Source: a virus. From it: DNA of 32,383 bases. A model generated the notes under the pieces. That model was given only the letters and a program-made list of their open reading frames with translations, did not search any database and was not told the origin of the DNA. The DNA lies in IMG/VR virus record IMGVR_UViG_3300042882_001646, positions 1-32,383 of that record; one strand, 5' to 3'. The translations under genes were made by a program, and so were the position numbers. Shown here piece after piece: positions 1 through 9,254 of the stretch (the first letter of the stretch is position 1; the number at the start of each line of letters is the position of its first letter).

Positions 1-237
1 CCTATCAAAAACATTGTATTTCAAACCAAAAACGAATCGCTTTATAATTTTTGTAAAAACGAATTGCCAAAAATATTTCAATGTAAAGCCATTTTTTTCA
101 AAGAACGAATTCTGATTTATCCGCTTGACTACTTTTTTGAAATATGGCTTAATGCTCCAGAAGATACTTTAACATTAGTTGTACAAGGCACTAACTTTAT
201 TCTCGATGAATCACTAATACCTGAAGAAACCAAATGA
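1..237 (+). CDS. Phage structural protein, C-terminal fragment (cut by window edge)
   Basis: An open frame runs from the first base to a TGA at 235-237 and encodes the last 78 residues of a protein whose start lies outside the window. The fragment ends in EETK and has no motif I recognise. Its stop overlaps the start of the next gene in an ATGA arrangement, the translational coupling typical of phage morphogenesis operons, so a tail or baseplate component is the likely role. That role is inferred from the neighbours only. Confidence 0.7.
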   Translation, partial: PIKNIVFQTKNESLYNFCKNELPKIFQCKAIFFKERILIYPLDYFFEIWLNAPEDTLTLVVQGTNFILDESLIPEETK

Positions 238-2474
238 TAGCTTATTCACCATCACCGCAAAACAATTTAACTTCTCTAAACACACCTGTGTTTCAAAATT
301 GGGGGCCTATTAGTGAAGGCGGACTATCTAACCCATTTGAAACGCATGTTTACTATGCGCCACTTTCCGGTATGCCAGTGCCGTCGGTAAGTGTAGAATT
401 CAAAATACTTGATGTTATCGGAAATCCATTATATGCACAGTATACGGAATTTCGTATGAGTTCTTTTTCAAGCTTTTCCAATCCAACTATTCCATTTATA
501 GAGAATGAATCTATTATTGAAATTGGCTGTCCTGTACAAGGTGGAAGCGTTGAAGCCATCACAAACAATGGATTATCTTATAGTTTTAATCCAACATTTA
601 AAAACCTAGACATCCTTCCGTATGGAGTGCAAAATCTATACATTCAAAGAATAATGCAAGGTAAAACGGCTTCGGGAATGTGGCATAAAATTTCTACATA
701 CGACTACTTTATTTATTTTCACCATCTATCCGACATTTTTTATTACGAACCAAAACAGTTATATTTTCAACACATTCAAGGTTTTACCGCAGAAACCAAA
801 ACATTTACAATTCACGGTAGCACTTGGAAAATAATCGGAAATCCTTTCTTCATTATAGAATCAGCTACCGGTGGCGTAACATCAGCCACTACTACTGAAA
901 CAAATAGCGGTTATACTGGCGAAATGCAAACGCTCACAGGTTCCGGCACTGCTACCATAGAAGTAACGCCAAGCGAATACTATAATACGATTGACCCAAG
1001 CTCCGATGCCATTGTGAGAACATTTGCCGTATTTGTAGGTGGTCCCAGCTTCTTACAAGCTGCAGGTTTAGTTTACAACTTAGTTACTTTATTTAATGGC
1101 AATGTATTGGTGTCTGAACCCGACGAACTAAGATTTAGAGGTGTTTTGGGTTTTGCAGAACCTGCCGCGCAGTATATCTTTTTCAAATCAACTCAACCTT
1201 ATACCATTCAATCCTCGCCCTGGTTAACTACGCAAGTGATTTCTGTTACCATCAACGGATTGATTAGAACTGCTATTAAAGTGGCACCGATAGAAAATTC
1301 TAATTTCAATCTAGGAAGTTACCAAGGATTCGTAACAATTTCCGCTACTGTAAATGGCGTTCCAACTACTGTTTCTACCACAGTTTTTTATGATATTGAA
1401 GATTTTGTAACACTTCCTTTCACGGTAGGAAAAAAAGCATTTACACTAGATCATGATTTTGTAAATTTCTCTACAGTCAATGCCAATACTTACATGCAAT
1501 TTGACATGGAGTGTAAAGTATTTGATTTTTTTAACGGGCCACAATCAACAATTGTGATACCGCAAAAGATAGCGTTATTTCAAGGCAAATCTAGCTTAAA
1601 TGTTGGTAAAACTATTCATCGCATTATGAAGCGATTCTCACAACCTAATAACAATATCGAACAATACAATTTTGCTGCAATAAAATTCAAATGCCAAGAA
1701 AGAAAGTATTCTGACAATAGCCTTGTGCGCGAAGTGCAAACTGATATAATTCAATTTGTAGCCGGTTTGAGTTATAATAACAAAGACATGACTATTCTTG
1801 ATGTGAACTTAAAACCAAATCGCGTTACGGTTAATAGCTACGTTTTTTTAAACATTTGCTTAAAGCTATACACCGGTAGAATTGAAGTGTTACGAAATGG
1901 CATATTTTTCAAATACATCGATTTGCCAATTGCAATCAGTACTGTATTGACTAAAAAGTTAACATTCTCCGAATTTGCTCCTGGAGATGTGATATCTTTT
2001 AGAATCGATGACAATGTTCAGAACCATTCCATCGCAAGTCCGATTACATCTACGAGTATGATTAAGCAATTTAAAATTTATCCATTGGGCGATTACTCCA
2101 ATCAAATTATTTGGGAAAATGAATACCTATTGCAATCAACAATCGATTTTACGGGTGAATATAAAATACAAACCGATATCGAATTCAAATCGCAAAAGCT
2201 TTTCCAACAATTGGTAGAAGTTCTTGAGATACTCGATACCGAAAAAACCGTAAAACTCACCATCAATACTGGTTGGCTTTTAAAATCAGATGTTGATACG
2301 GTCGAGAGCTTAATGCGAACCAGACGTGCTTGGCTTGAGCGTGAGAACGATACAATCAATCTGCGGCCAATTTCAAAAACCATCATTAACGAAGATGTAA
2401 AACGCGAGTTAATCGATTACACTTTAGAATTCGAAATCAACAAAAAATACAATGAAGAAACTTATTGGCTCTAA
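234..2474 (+). CDS. Large tail/baseplate-type structural protein (746 aa)
   Basis: A 746-residue protein of beta-rich composition. Residues from about 170 to 400 read as repeated immunoglobulin-like or BACON-like beta-sandwich modules: short hydrophobic strands alternating with Thr/Ser/Gly-rich turns, and two stretches each starting after a phrase like LYFQHIQGFTAETKT or LRFRGVLGFAEPAA. The C-terminal third is mixed. It overlaps the upstream partial gene by 4 bases and the downstream 604-aa gene by 23 bases, so the three are almost certainly co-translated. No enzyme motif is visible. A distal tail, baseplate or adhesin role is inferred from size, beta composition and position next to the lysogeny region. 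The exact role is unknown. Confidence 0.6.
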   Translation: MIAYSPSPQNNLTSLNTPVFQNWGPISEGGLSNPFETHVYYAPLSGMPVPSVSVEFKILDVIGNPLYAQYTEFRMSSFSSFSNPTIPFIENESIIEIGCPVQGGSVEAITNNGLSYSFNPTFKNLDILPYGVQNLYIQRIMQGKTASGMWHKISTYDYFIYFHHLSDIFYYEPKQLYFQHIQGFTAETKTFTIHGSTWKIIGNPFFIIESATGGVTSATTTETNSGYTGEMQTLTGSGTATIEVTPSEYYNTIDPSSDAIVRTFAVFVGGPSFLQAAGLVYNLVTLFNGNVLVSEPDELRFRGVLGFAEPAAQYIFFKSTQPYTIQSSPWLTTQVISVTINGLIRTAIKVAPIENSNFNLGSYQGFVTISATVNGVPTTVSTTVFYDIEDFVTLPFTVGKKAFTLDHDFVNFSTVNANTYMQFDMECKVFDFFNGPQSTIVIPQKIALFQGKSSLNVGKTIHRIMKRFSQPNNNIEQYNFAAIKFKCQERKYSDNSLVREVQTDIIQFVAGLSYNNKDMTILDVNLKPNRVTVNSYVFLNICLKLYTGRIEVLRNGIFFKYIDLPIAISTVLTKKLTFSEFAPGDVISFRIDDNVQNHSIASPITSTSMIKQFKIYPLGDYSNQIIWENEYLLQSTIDFTGEYKIQTDIEFKSQKLFQQLVEVLEILDTEKTVKLTINTGWLLKSDVDTVESLMRTRRAWLERENDTINLRPISKTIINEDVKRELIDYTLEFEINKKYNEETYWL

Positions 2475-4266
2475 TTGGGAACTCGATTTAACCTTATTCA
2501 ATATTTCAGAAACACAAGAGAATAGTGATTTCACAGACAATCTGTTTACTAAAATTTCTTTACCTTTTGAAATAGATTTGACTAATGATCTAGATATTGC
2601 TTTTGGTTTTATATCATCATACCTAACTTCGCCACAAACGCTTTACAATGTCAAGTACCAGGATGGCGATACCATTGTAGATGCCGTTTTTGAAATACTA
2701 GAAGAGCAAGGCGGGAAACTCCAATGCAATTATGAAGCTGGTATTGATGAGTTTCCTTCGTTCGATAAAAAGCTATCCGAACTTACGTTGCATGATTTCG
2801 ATTTACCAGAAGGAGTTAGCATTTACGACCATGCAGAATCGACTTTGCCATTGACTTACCCAGCTGTCGATTATTGTTTCCCAATGTTGCATGCAGAATT
2901 CATTGATACCAGCGATGAGTTATGGGAGAATTTCGAAAAAATCATAAACAAACGCGTCAACAACGCCTTTATAGAGAATACGATTGATGTAGCTGAATTG
3001 ATTTACTACAATCGAAATTACATGCAACCCCTTCCGTTTTGGTTGTATCTATTAAAAAAAGGAATCGAAGACGGCGGTTATACTTTACACGGTGACATTC
3101 TAACCGACCCAGTTTTATTAAAAAAAGCAATTTTTTCACCAAGAGATTATTATAAATACATTGAGAAAACCTCGGAATTTATTATACAAAAAGGTTCAGA
3201 TTACAATTATCTTATAGATATTATCTCGAATGATCCATTTTGTTTTTATGGAAAAACAATCCCTATTACTAAAAAAGGAAAATACCTTTTACAAGGTAGG
3301 ATTAACCTAGATTATGGTCCTAATAGCCTTCTTGCAGAAAAAGAAGTTTCAATTGTTTTTAACGGCACAGAAATATACTATGAAGACTCATATGTTGGTG
3401 CAATTTATTATATCAATTTGTTTTTAACAGTAAATGCAGATTCAACATTAGCATATGGTGCTAAAACTTTTAATGCAGGGGAAGAATTAGTCATCGATTT
3501 AGAACTGATATGCATGGTAGAATTCGATGCTTCTGGCGACCCGATTCCAAACATTTCAAACTACAATAGAGTAAATCTTAAAAATGCGGTACCAGATATC
3601 AACTTCAGTGATTTTGTAGCAGCTACTCGAAAATGGAGAAACTACAGTTTTGAGCCACGAGGTAAAGAAATTTGGATGAACAAAATTAACAATGCTGTTT
3701 CGTTGGAAAATCCAGTTTCATTAGAACATACAGAAGTAAAAGAACCTGCTAGGAAATTTCAGCAGGGCATGTCTTTTCTACTACAATTTATTGAAGTTGA
3801 TACCAAAGATTATACTTGGAAAAAAGTATTTCATAACATCAATGGAGCTGTAACCGATAACTACAAAACCGATTCAAAAACAAACACTATTGAAATTAAT
3901 GCGATACCGTTACCAATCATCAATAAATCAAACATTACAACAGCTACTGTTTTCGAAAAAGACGAAAGTAAAATCTACGCTGTTTTCTACGAAGGCCTGC
4001 AGAACTCTAAGAATGTTACGACAGACCCCACAGAAATGCTCTTGCCACAAGCGCACTTAGATTGTTGGTATAAATGGATTATTTTCAGAATTATGGCCAT
4101 CAATTTCAAATGGTCATATTTAGCGGATGAAATAGCCTCAGTTGCAGTAAAGATTCGTGATAATGTTTACGCGTATAAAAACATTCATATCGTAAAATCG
4201 ATCATCAAAACGCAAGTCAATCAAAATGTGACAGAAGTTGAAATTGAAACGGAGTCAATCAAATAG
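2452..4266 (+). CDS. Tail/baseplate-type structural protein (604 aa)
   Basis: A 604-residue protein starting at an ATG inside the end of the previous gene. The N-terminal 60 residues (MKKLIGSNWELDLTLFNISE onward, with a TKISLPFEIDLT strand pair) suggest a beta-sandwich attachment domain of the kind seen in tail hub or baseplate proteins. The central part is aromatic-rich, and the C-terminus contains KMKINN/VSLEN-type beta segments. I do not recognise a named family. The stop codon abuts the stop of the leftward repressor gene (convergent, no spacer, no hairpin seen between them), so this gene ends the left late operon in the window. Confidence 0.6.
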   Translation: MKKLIGSNWELDLTLFNISETQENSDFTDNLFTKISLPFEIDLTNDLDIAFGFISSYLTSPQTLYNVKYQDGDTIVDAVFEILEEQGGKLQCNYEAGIDEFPSFDKKLSELTLHDFDLPEGVSIYDHAESTLPLTYPAVDYCFPMLHAEFIDTSDELWENFEKIINKRVNNAFIENTIDVAELIYYNRNYMQPLPFWLYLLKKGIEDGGYTLHGDILTDPVLLKKAIFSPRDYYKYIEKTSEFIIQKGSDYNYLIDIISNDPFCFYGKTIPITKKGKYLLQGRINLDYGPNSLLAEKEVSIVFNGTEIYYEDSYVGAIYYINLFLTVNADSTLAYGAKTFNAGEELVIDLELICMVEFDASGDPIPNISNYNRVNLKNAVPDINFSDFVAATRKWRNYSFEPRGKEIWMNKINNAVSLENPVSLEHTEVKEPARKFQQGMSFLLQFIEVDTKDYTWKKVFHNINGAVTDNYKTDSKTNTIEINAIPLPIINKSNITTATVFEKDESKIYAVFYEGLQNSKNVTTDPTEMLLPQAHLDCWYKWIIFRIMAINFKWSYLADEIASVAVKIRDNVYAYKNIHIVKSIIKTQVNQNVTEVEIETESIK

Positions 4267-4575
4267 CTACTGGCTTGAAATGTTTTTTTTCAATTCAGCG
4301 AGTTTGGTTTCAATTTCTTTTATGATTTCAATATTGTTACTTCCGTAACTAGCGGAAGGTTCTTGCGCTATGTGTATGTTTTCTGTTTTTAAAAAGTAAT
4401 TATAATCAATGTCAAAATACTTTCCCATTGTGATAACCAAAGTGGGAGAAGCTTTTTTTGAGTTCGCTTGCTTTGAAAACAGAGTTTCACTATAACCCTC
4501 CATTTTTCTGCAAATCTCTCTGTTATTGAGGTTGTTATCTTTTTTAAATTTTTTGATTTTATCAGAAAAATCCAT
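4267..4575 (-). CDS. XRE/CI-like phage repressor (HTH, 102 aa)
   Basis: A small DNA-binding protein read leftward. Residues about 5-62 form a five-helix HTH_XRE domain: KIKKFKKDNNLNNREICRKM is helix 1 to the turn, GYSETLFSKQ is the recognition region, and GKYFDIDYNYFL is the closing helix. Residues 75-102 are a short amphipathic coiled-coil tail that could dimerise it. There is no LexA/CI-type S24 peptidase domain, so SOS self-cleavage is not expected from this protein. It is divergent from the early operon at 4686, with a 110-bp control region between them holding two copies of a motif that recurs before the gene at 16122. This is the standard layout of a lysogeny repressor. Repressor identity is inferred; HTH membership is well supported. 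Confidence 0.75.
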   Translation of the reverse strand: MDFSDKIKKFKKDNNLNNREICRKMEGYSETLFSKQANSKKASPTLVITMGKYFDIDYNYFLKTENIHIAQEPSASYGSNNIEIIKEIETKLAELKKNISSQ

Positions 4576-4602
4576 ATTGATTATTTAGATTTAATACAAA
4601 TT

Positions 4603-4666
4603 GCACTTTTTAGGAAAACTTTTTAAGTAAAGTTTCACTTTTCAAACAAACTATTTACTAATATTG
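4603..4666 (+). promoter_or_regulatory. Repressor-early divergent control region with operator-like repeats
   Basis: Two copies of a motif lie between the divergent genes: CACTTTTTAGGAAAACTTT at 4604-4622 and CACTTTTCAAACAAACTAT at 4636-4654. Between them, AAACTTT (4616-4622) and AAAGTTT (4630-4636) form an inverted pair. A TAATATTG at 4659-4666 matches the Bacteroidota -7 box TAnnTTTG at 7 of 8 positions and would drive the gene at 4686. The second motif copy lies immediately upstream of that box, where a bound repressor would block transcription. A third copy lies at 16078-16096. Operator function is inferred from position and repetition. Confidence 0.5.
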
Positions 4667-4685
4667 TAAAAGATTTACCAAACTT

Positions 4686-4958
4686 ATGAAAAAAATACCA
4701 AACAAACTAAAAGACGATGATGTGCAATCGCACATTGATTCTGCAAATGCAATCATAAAACAATGGATGCCTTCTGGTTACGTAGAAAAGGTAAAAGAAA
4801 AACTACCAAAAGGTACCGTAGTATTGGATGCAACTATTCATAACTTAAAATTAAAAAAAGTAAGTCCTTTAAAACACATGCCTGTGTTTAATGTTATGGT
4901 CGAGGTAGCATTAGAGAATAAAGCGGCGCATGAAAAGTTGAAAAAACAAATCGCTTAA
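4686..4958 (+). CDS. Small early phage protein, unknown (90 aa)
   Basis: A 90-residue, Lys-rich basic protein and the first gene rightward of the repressor. It has a predicted helical N-terminus (DVQSHIDSANAIIKQWMP) and then an alternating beta pattern (GTVVLDATIHNLKLKKV, FNVMVEVALEN). No family is recognised. As the first gene of the early operon it occupies the cro/antirepressor slot, but no HTH is evident, so I do not call it Cro. Confidence 0.6.
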   Translation: MKKIPNKLKDDDVQSHIDSANAIIKQWMPSGYVEKVKEKLPKGTVVLDATIHNLKLKKVSPLKHMPVFNVMVEVALENKAAHEKLKKQIA

Positions 4959-4969
4959 AAATCAAAACC

Positions 4970-5527
4970 ATGAACCGAAAACTTTATCCAGGAATGACCG
5001 CAGATAGGTCGTTAGAAATCTTCGCCTATGAAGGTGAACTTAAAGTCATGAAAGAAGGTCAAGTAAAAAACTTCACAGACCTATCTTTTCAAGATATAGC
5101 CAGTATAACAGAAGCTATTGATGCCGACATCAATGTTAAACTAGCATTACACGATATGCATCCAGATTCACAGATGCGTCGTATTGCTCAATTTGCATTC
5201 TGCAGATTATCCGGACTAGATTTTCAACCAGACATTATCGACGGCAAATTACAAGATGGTGAGTACGTTGATTGTCCAAACCGTGGTAGTTGTCCACATG
5301 AAGGAACTTTATGCAAGCTTCCTGTAATTAACAACGAGCGACTCACCATCACCGATGTGCATCTTATGCAGCATTCTTCTAGCGAATTGACCAACGATGT
5401 CATTGCTGAAAAAATGGGAATGGCAATGGGAACACTTCACCAAGCAAAAAAAATCCTCTATAAAAAAATTGGCGTTCAAACTAAACAGCGATGCGCAGTT
5501 GTAGCCAATTTTCTGGGGCTTATTTAA
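4970..5527 (+). CDS. Phage transcriptional regulator with Cys cluster and LuxR-type HTH (185 aa)
   Basis: Residues about 100-115 contain a compact Cys cluster (CPNRGSCPHEGTLCK: C-x5-C-x6-C plus a His), probably a metal site. Residues about 122-185 are a GerE/LuxR-like C-terminal HTH: RLTITDVHLMQHSSSELTND, followed by IAEKMGMAMGTLHQAKKILY as scanning and recognition helices, and a final KIGVQTKQRCAVVANFLG helix. LuxR-type regulators with this tail occur in Bacteroidota phages. It sits 11 bases after the previous gene in the early operon, so it is a candidate activator of the next temporal class. A link to the CATGATACAC late promoters is speculation. Confidence 0.7.
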   Translation: MNRKLYPGMTADRSLEIFAYEGELKVMKEGQVKNFTDLSFQDIASITEAIDADINVKLALHDMHPDSQMRRIAQFAFCRLSGLDFQPDIIDGKLQDGEYVDCPNRGSCPHEGTLCKLPVINNERLTITDVHLMQHSSSELTNDVIAEKMGMAMGTLHQAKKILYKKIGVQTKQRCAVVANFLGLI

Positions 5528-5540
5528 ATCTAAAAAGACT

Positions 5541-6037
5541 ATGCAAAAATTTAATAAAGGGCTATATTCATTGGGCCTCCGGAATCAGGAAAATCGAGAG
5601 TTGCTTTTGCAATAAAAGAGATATTTGAAAGTAATGAATATGCTCTCTTGTCAGGTAGAAGTTTGAGAACAGATCATCCCTTTATTTTTCAAAATTGTTC
5701 TAAAAAAACCAAGTTGCTAATTGTGGATGATTTATCACCAAAAGTTGATTTAAGTTTTTTTATGAATATAGTTTCTGGAAAGGTACTTATCAATAAAAAA
5801 TCAGAATGCCCATTCGAAATTCACATTGAAAAATTAATAATAACTATTGATTCAGATTTTTATGTAAAAGATCTTCCTAAAGACGCTTCATTTTTGAGAC
5901 GGTTTACAATTATTCAATTCCCTTGTAAATCTGCTAAATTAATAATTGATGAAGTAATTGATTGCTTACCTAATAAGCATATAGATAAAGAATTATTGCA
6001 GAAAAAGTTAGCGTTTTTAAATTCCGATTTAACATGA
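5541..6037 (+). pseudogene. Frameshifted small SF3/AAA-like P-loop ATPase
   Basis: The frame carrying a clear Walker A motif (IGPPESGKS, codons about 5570-5596) and a Walker B (KLLIVDD) runs from 5558 to the TGA at 6035-6037, but has no ATG. The only sensible start, ATG at 5541 (MQKFNK), is in another frame and stops after 24 codons. One extra base near GGG at 5559-5561 would join them as MQKFNK..IFIGPPESGKS. The C-terminal half (LLIVDD, FF, INKKSECPFEI, FLRRFTIIQF) aligns motif by motif with the helicase core of the downstream 972-aa protein (ILVDD, FFF, VNPKNGSPFEI, TARRLLITVF), so it is a paralogous mini-ATPase. It could be inactivated, could use a non-ATG start (for example the TTG at 5648, which would lose Walker A), or the indel could be a sequencing error. 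Confidence 0.6.
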
Positions 6038-6138
6038 AAACTAGCGTGCAGACCGATTTAATTATTATAGATGATTGCCAGCATCATATAAATTTAGAAT
6101 TGTTCTTTCTTGAACTTACAAAACATTCAAACAATTAA
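6034..6138 (+). CDS. Short ORF resembling the Walker B segment of the helicase (34 aa)
   Basis: It starts in an ATGA overlap with the previous frame and encodes 34 residues, including TDLIIIDDCQHHINLELFFL. This matches the Walker B region of the 972-aa primase-helicase (TDYILVDDATQHLNFDFFFS) closely. Alone it cannot be an ATPase. It is most likely a residual fragment of a duplicated helicase domain, or a small protein derived from it. Whether it is translated is unknown. Confidence 0.4.
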   Translation: MKTSVQTDLIIIDDCQHHINLELFFLELTKHSNN

Positions 6139-6158
6139 AACCGCCTCAATCCAAATCA

Positions 6159-9077
6159 ATGAGCTACGTAAAAGATACCGACATTTTTGAAGCCACAAAT
6201 GGAGGTTTAGAAATCATACTCGATTATTATCCGAATGCACACGCTGTAGTTACTAAATTGTCAAAGCAGTTTAAAATCAGAGGCAACGAAAAAACCGCTT
6301 CTGCTTCATTAAAACAATTGCCTTCAGGTATTTGGCTTGTGACAGATTTTGGTGGTGATGCAGTTCCTAGAAATGGAATCACCGTTTGCATGATCGAAGA
6401 AAATATATCCTATGCCGAAGCATGTGCGCTACTTGGCGCCAAGTATAGAATTGAAGGTGCTAAAATGCAAGTGCACATGCCTATTATTGAGAAGCGTCCG
6501 TTGAAACCAGAAGAAAAAAAGGGAGATTACTTTTTCGAATATCATAAAAATTTTACTCACGATCAATTGGCCATGCTTGGTCCGCGTGTTAATGAAGTTC
6601 ATTGCAAAGATTACAACTTGAAAAACTGTAAAAGCTTTACGTATTGTAAGGATAATGAAGCTATTGTTACCACAGCGACTGATGATTACCCAATATTTGT
6701 TTTTGATTTTGATGACTGGCAAAAAATTTACCAACCCAATTCATTTGAAAAACAGTTCAGATTTAGATACGCTGGTAAAAAACCTGCGCGCCACATGTGG
6801 GGAATTGATGTTATTAAAAAAGAGTTTGCAAGATTAAAGAAATACCAAGAAGAGCAACAGTTTGAAGATTATGACGAAGAAGACGATTCTAAAAAGAAAA
6901 AGAAATACGACCCTCGTTTAGATAGAATTTTCATTGCTTCTGGTGGTTCTGATGGGATTAATTTACGTTCTTTTGAGCACTACCCTATTTGGTTTAATTC
7001 CGAAAGTGAGCAACTGACATTTGACGATTATAAGCAGCTTAAAATTTACGCGAAGGAAATTATATATCTCGGAGATTTAGACAGCACAGGAATGAAGCAA
7101 GCAGTGAATTTAGGTTTGCAATTTCTTGATATCAAACTCTTATGGCTTCCTGAAAAACTGAAGCTTTATAAAGACAAGCGAGGAAACCCTTGCAAAGATT
7201 TTAAGGATTACGTTGAAAAATTCAACTCTGAAAAAAGCATGGCTTTTATCAACGGATTCAATAAGCTTATTGCTAATGCACTACCGTTGCAGTTTTGGAC
7301 AGAAACATTTAATCCAAGCAATAAAAAAACGACCTATAATTTATCAAATACCAGGTTATATCATTTTCTATCGATGCTTGGTTTTGGCAGATACGAAAGC
7401 GAGACCGCAAAAGATGGCTATATTTTTGTTCGCAAGGAAGGTTCTATCATCAGAATATTATTATCGTACCAAATTGAAAATTTTGTACATGAATTTTTAG
7501 AAGAGCGCGGCATGAATCCGGAGCTTCGTGATTACATCTATAACTCTCCACGTTTAGGTGAAAAAAGCTTGTCAAAATTACCTAATCTGAAAATTGATTT
7601 CACAGATGCAGATAGAAATACACAGTATTTATTTTTCACCAAAAAAGTTTGGAAAATCACTGGCGAAGCTATTGAAGAATACAAACAAGGTGAAGTAGAA
7701 AAATATGTTTGGGAAGATAAAATCATTGATTTTGAAGTCAAAAAACAAGACCCGTATTTCAAAGTATCGCATGACAAAGACGGCGATTTAGATATAGAAA
7801 TTCTAAACAACAATGTTTGGTTCCTAAACTACTTGATTAATACATCAAGAGTTCACTGGCGTAAAGATTTAGAAGATTCCTTCGAAAATAAATCTGCAAA
7901 AGATGCCCAAGAGTATTTTGAAAAAAACAAATTCAATTTGTCTGGGCCTAATTTAGAACCGTCGGAAATACTAGAGCAAAAATTGCATTTAATCAATAAG
8001 ATTTATTCAATAGGTTACTTATTGCACAACTATAAAAATTACGGCAAGCCTTGGGCGGTTTTCGCAATGGATAACAAAGTTTCTGATCTAGGCGAAAGCC
8101 ATGGTGGTTCTGGTAAATCAATTTGTTATGGTCCAGGTATTCATCCAATCAGAAAAAGAAGAGTTTATCTTAAAGGGCGCGACCCAAAGCTAACTCAAAA
8201 TGACTTTATCTACCACGAAGTTTCAGAAGACACCGATTATATTCTTGTAGATGATGCAACGCAGCACTTAAATTTTGATTTCTTCTTTTCTGAAATTACT
8301 GGTTCTTTAAAAGTCAATCCTAAAAATGGTTCGCCTTTCGAAATCGGTTTTGATAAATCGCCAAAGTTTGTTTTCACATCAAATTTTGCTTTGAGAAATG
8401 TTGACCCTTCAACGGCTCGTCGTTTGCTGATCACTGTTTTTTCAGATTACTATCACGGACTTAATGAAGAAGAGTACAAGCAAGTCAGAAAGGTATCTGA
8501 TGACTTCGATGGGAAAAACCTTTTCACTGATTTTGATTTGGAGCAATGGAACTATTACTACAATTTTTGCGCGCAGGCATTGCAGTTTTATTTGTTCTGG
8601 GATGAAAAAATAAACCCACCGATGGACAATGTTACCAAAAGAACACTTCAAGCGGAAATGGGTGAAGCTTTCATGGGTTGGGCAGATGGTTTCTTTGGTT
8701 CTATAGCTGATGATTATCAATTAAAGTATTTGAATCGCGAGTTTTCGAAAGAAGATGCTTTTGATGATTTCGTAAAATCAACGAAAGTAACCAAGTGGAC
8801 CGCCAACAAATTCAAAAAAAGTATAAAAGCTTATTGCAAATTGAATGGTTGGGTAATGAATCCTAAAGAAATGGAGAATGGTTCTGGAAGAATTGTTCGA
8901 ACCTTAAACGGAAAAAGTCAAGAGGTTATTTATATCGATACTACGATTTCTGTTAGCAACGCTAAGATTGAAAAAATAATTCACGACGACGATTCGGTGC
9001 CTTCAATAAACGATATTTCTTTAGATGCAGAAATGATTGAAAAAGAACAAGATGAACATGATGATATGCCTTTTTAA
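6159..9077 (+). CDS. Phage primase-helicase: TOPRIM-like plus SF3/D5-like helicase (972 aa)
   Basis: A large replication protein. Residues 1-95 resemble the N-terminal domain of phage DnaG-type primases but lack a Cys/His zinc knuckle. Residues about 256-340 are TOPRIM-like: FIASGGSDGINL, then GDLDSTG at 305-311 giving the DxD metal pair. The usual TOPRIM glutamate position is Ser261, so primase activity is uncertain. An acidic then Lys-rich linker precedes TOPRIM. The helicase core has Walker A GESHGGSGKS (645-654), Walker B DYILVDD (693-699), a sensor strand KFVFTSN and an arginine pair TARR (752-755). The C-terminal 200 residues are helical, ending in an acidic tail. It probably unwinds the phage origin and primes or loads replication. 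It is the main gene of the early operon. Confidence 0.8.
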   Translation: MSYVKDTDIFEATNGGLEIILDYYPNAHAVVTKLSKQFKIRGNEKTASASLKQLPSGIWLVTDFGGDAVPRNGITVCMIEENISYAEACALLGAKYRIEGAKMQVHMPIIEKRPLKPEEKKGDYFFEYHKNFTHDQLAMLGPRVNEVHCKDYNLKNCKSFTYCKDNEAIVTTATDDYPIFVFDFDDWQKIYQPNSFEKQFRFRYAGKKPARHMWGIDVIKKEFARLKKYQEEQQFEDYDEEDDSKKKKKYDPRLDRIFIASGGSDGINLRSFEHYPIWFNSESEQLTFDDYKQLKIYAKEIIYLGDLDSTGMKQAVNLGLQFLDIKLLWLPEKLKLYKDKRGNPCKDFKDYVEKFNSEKSMAFINGFNKLIANALPLQFWTETFNPSNKKTTYNLSNTRLYHFLSMLGFGRYESETAKDGYIFVRKEGSIIRILLSYQIENFVHEFLEERGMNPELRDYIYNSPRLGEKSLSKLPNLKIDFTDADRNTQYLFFTKKVWKITGEAIEEYKQGEVEKYVWEDKIIDFEVKKQDPYFKVSHDKDGDLDIEILNNNVWFLNYLINTSRVHWRKDLEDSFENKSAKDAQEYFEKNKFNLSGPNLEPSEILEQKLHLINKIYSIGYLLHNYKNYGKPWAVFAMDNKVSDLGESHGGSGKSICYGPGIHPIRKRRVYLKGRDPKLTQNDFIYHEVSEDTDYILVDDATQHLNFDFFFSEITGSLKVNPKNGSPFEIGFDKSPKFVFTSNFALRNVDPSTARRLLITVFSDYYHGLNEEEYKQVRKVSDDFDGKNLFTDFDLEQWNYYYNFCAQALQFYLFWDEKINPPMDNVTKRTLQAEMGEAFMGWADGFFGSIADDYQLKYLNREFSKEDAFDDFVKSTKVTKWTANKFKKSIKAYCKLNGWVMNPKEMENGSGRIVRTLNGKSQEVIYIDTTISVSNAKIEKIIHDDDSVPSINDISLDAEMIEKEQDEHDDMPF

Positions 9078-9079
9078 TT

Positions 9080-9250
9080 ATGTATACGAAACTCGAACTT
9101 TTAGAAATATTCAGCAACCTAAAGACTGAACAGGAATTTAATAAAGCGCTAGATGCTGTGCTTTATTTGATAGAGATTAAAGTCATGGAAAGAACACCTT
9201 TTCTGTATAGACTGACTCAAGAAACGTATCGTAAAATATTAAATCTGTAA
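9080..9250 (+). CDS. Small helical early protein, unknown (56 aa)
   Basis: A 56-residue ORF beginning MYTKLELLEIFSNLK, starting 2 bases after the helicase stop and ending 4 bases before the next gene. It is predicted almost entirely helical and amphipathic, with no Cys and no membrane segment. Tight packing between two co-directional genes supports its being real. No family recognised. Confidence 0.5.
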   Translation: MYTKLELLEIFSNLKTEQEFNKALDAVLYLIEIKVMERTPFLYRLTQETYRKILNL

Positions 9251-9254
9251 CGCT

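Noticed and set aside
5541-5570. Programmed -1 frameshift in the small ATPase gene
   Set aside because: AAT AAA GGG is not an X XXY YYZ heptamer in the upstream frame and no downstream hairpin was evident, so a simple indel is the more economical explanation.
6429-6734. Minus-strand open frame of 101 codons within the primase-helicase
   Set aside because: It is antisense to the conserved N-terminal region of the helicase gene, with low-complexity hydrophobic composition typical of shadow frames in AT-rich DNA.
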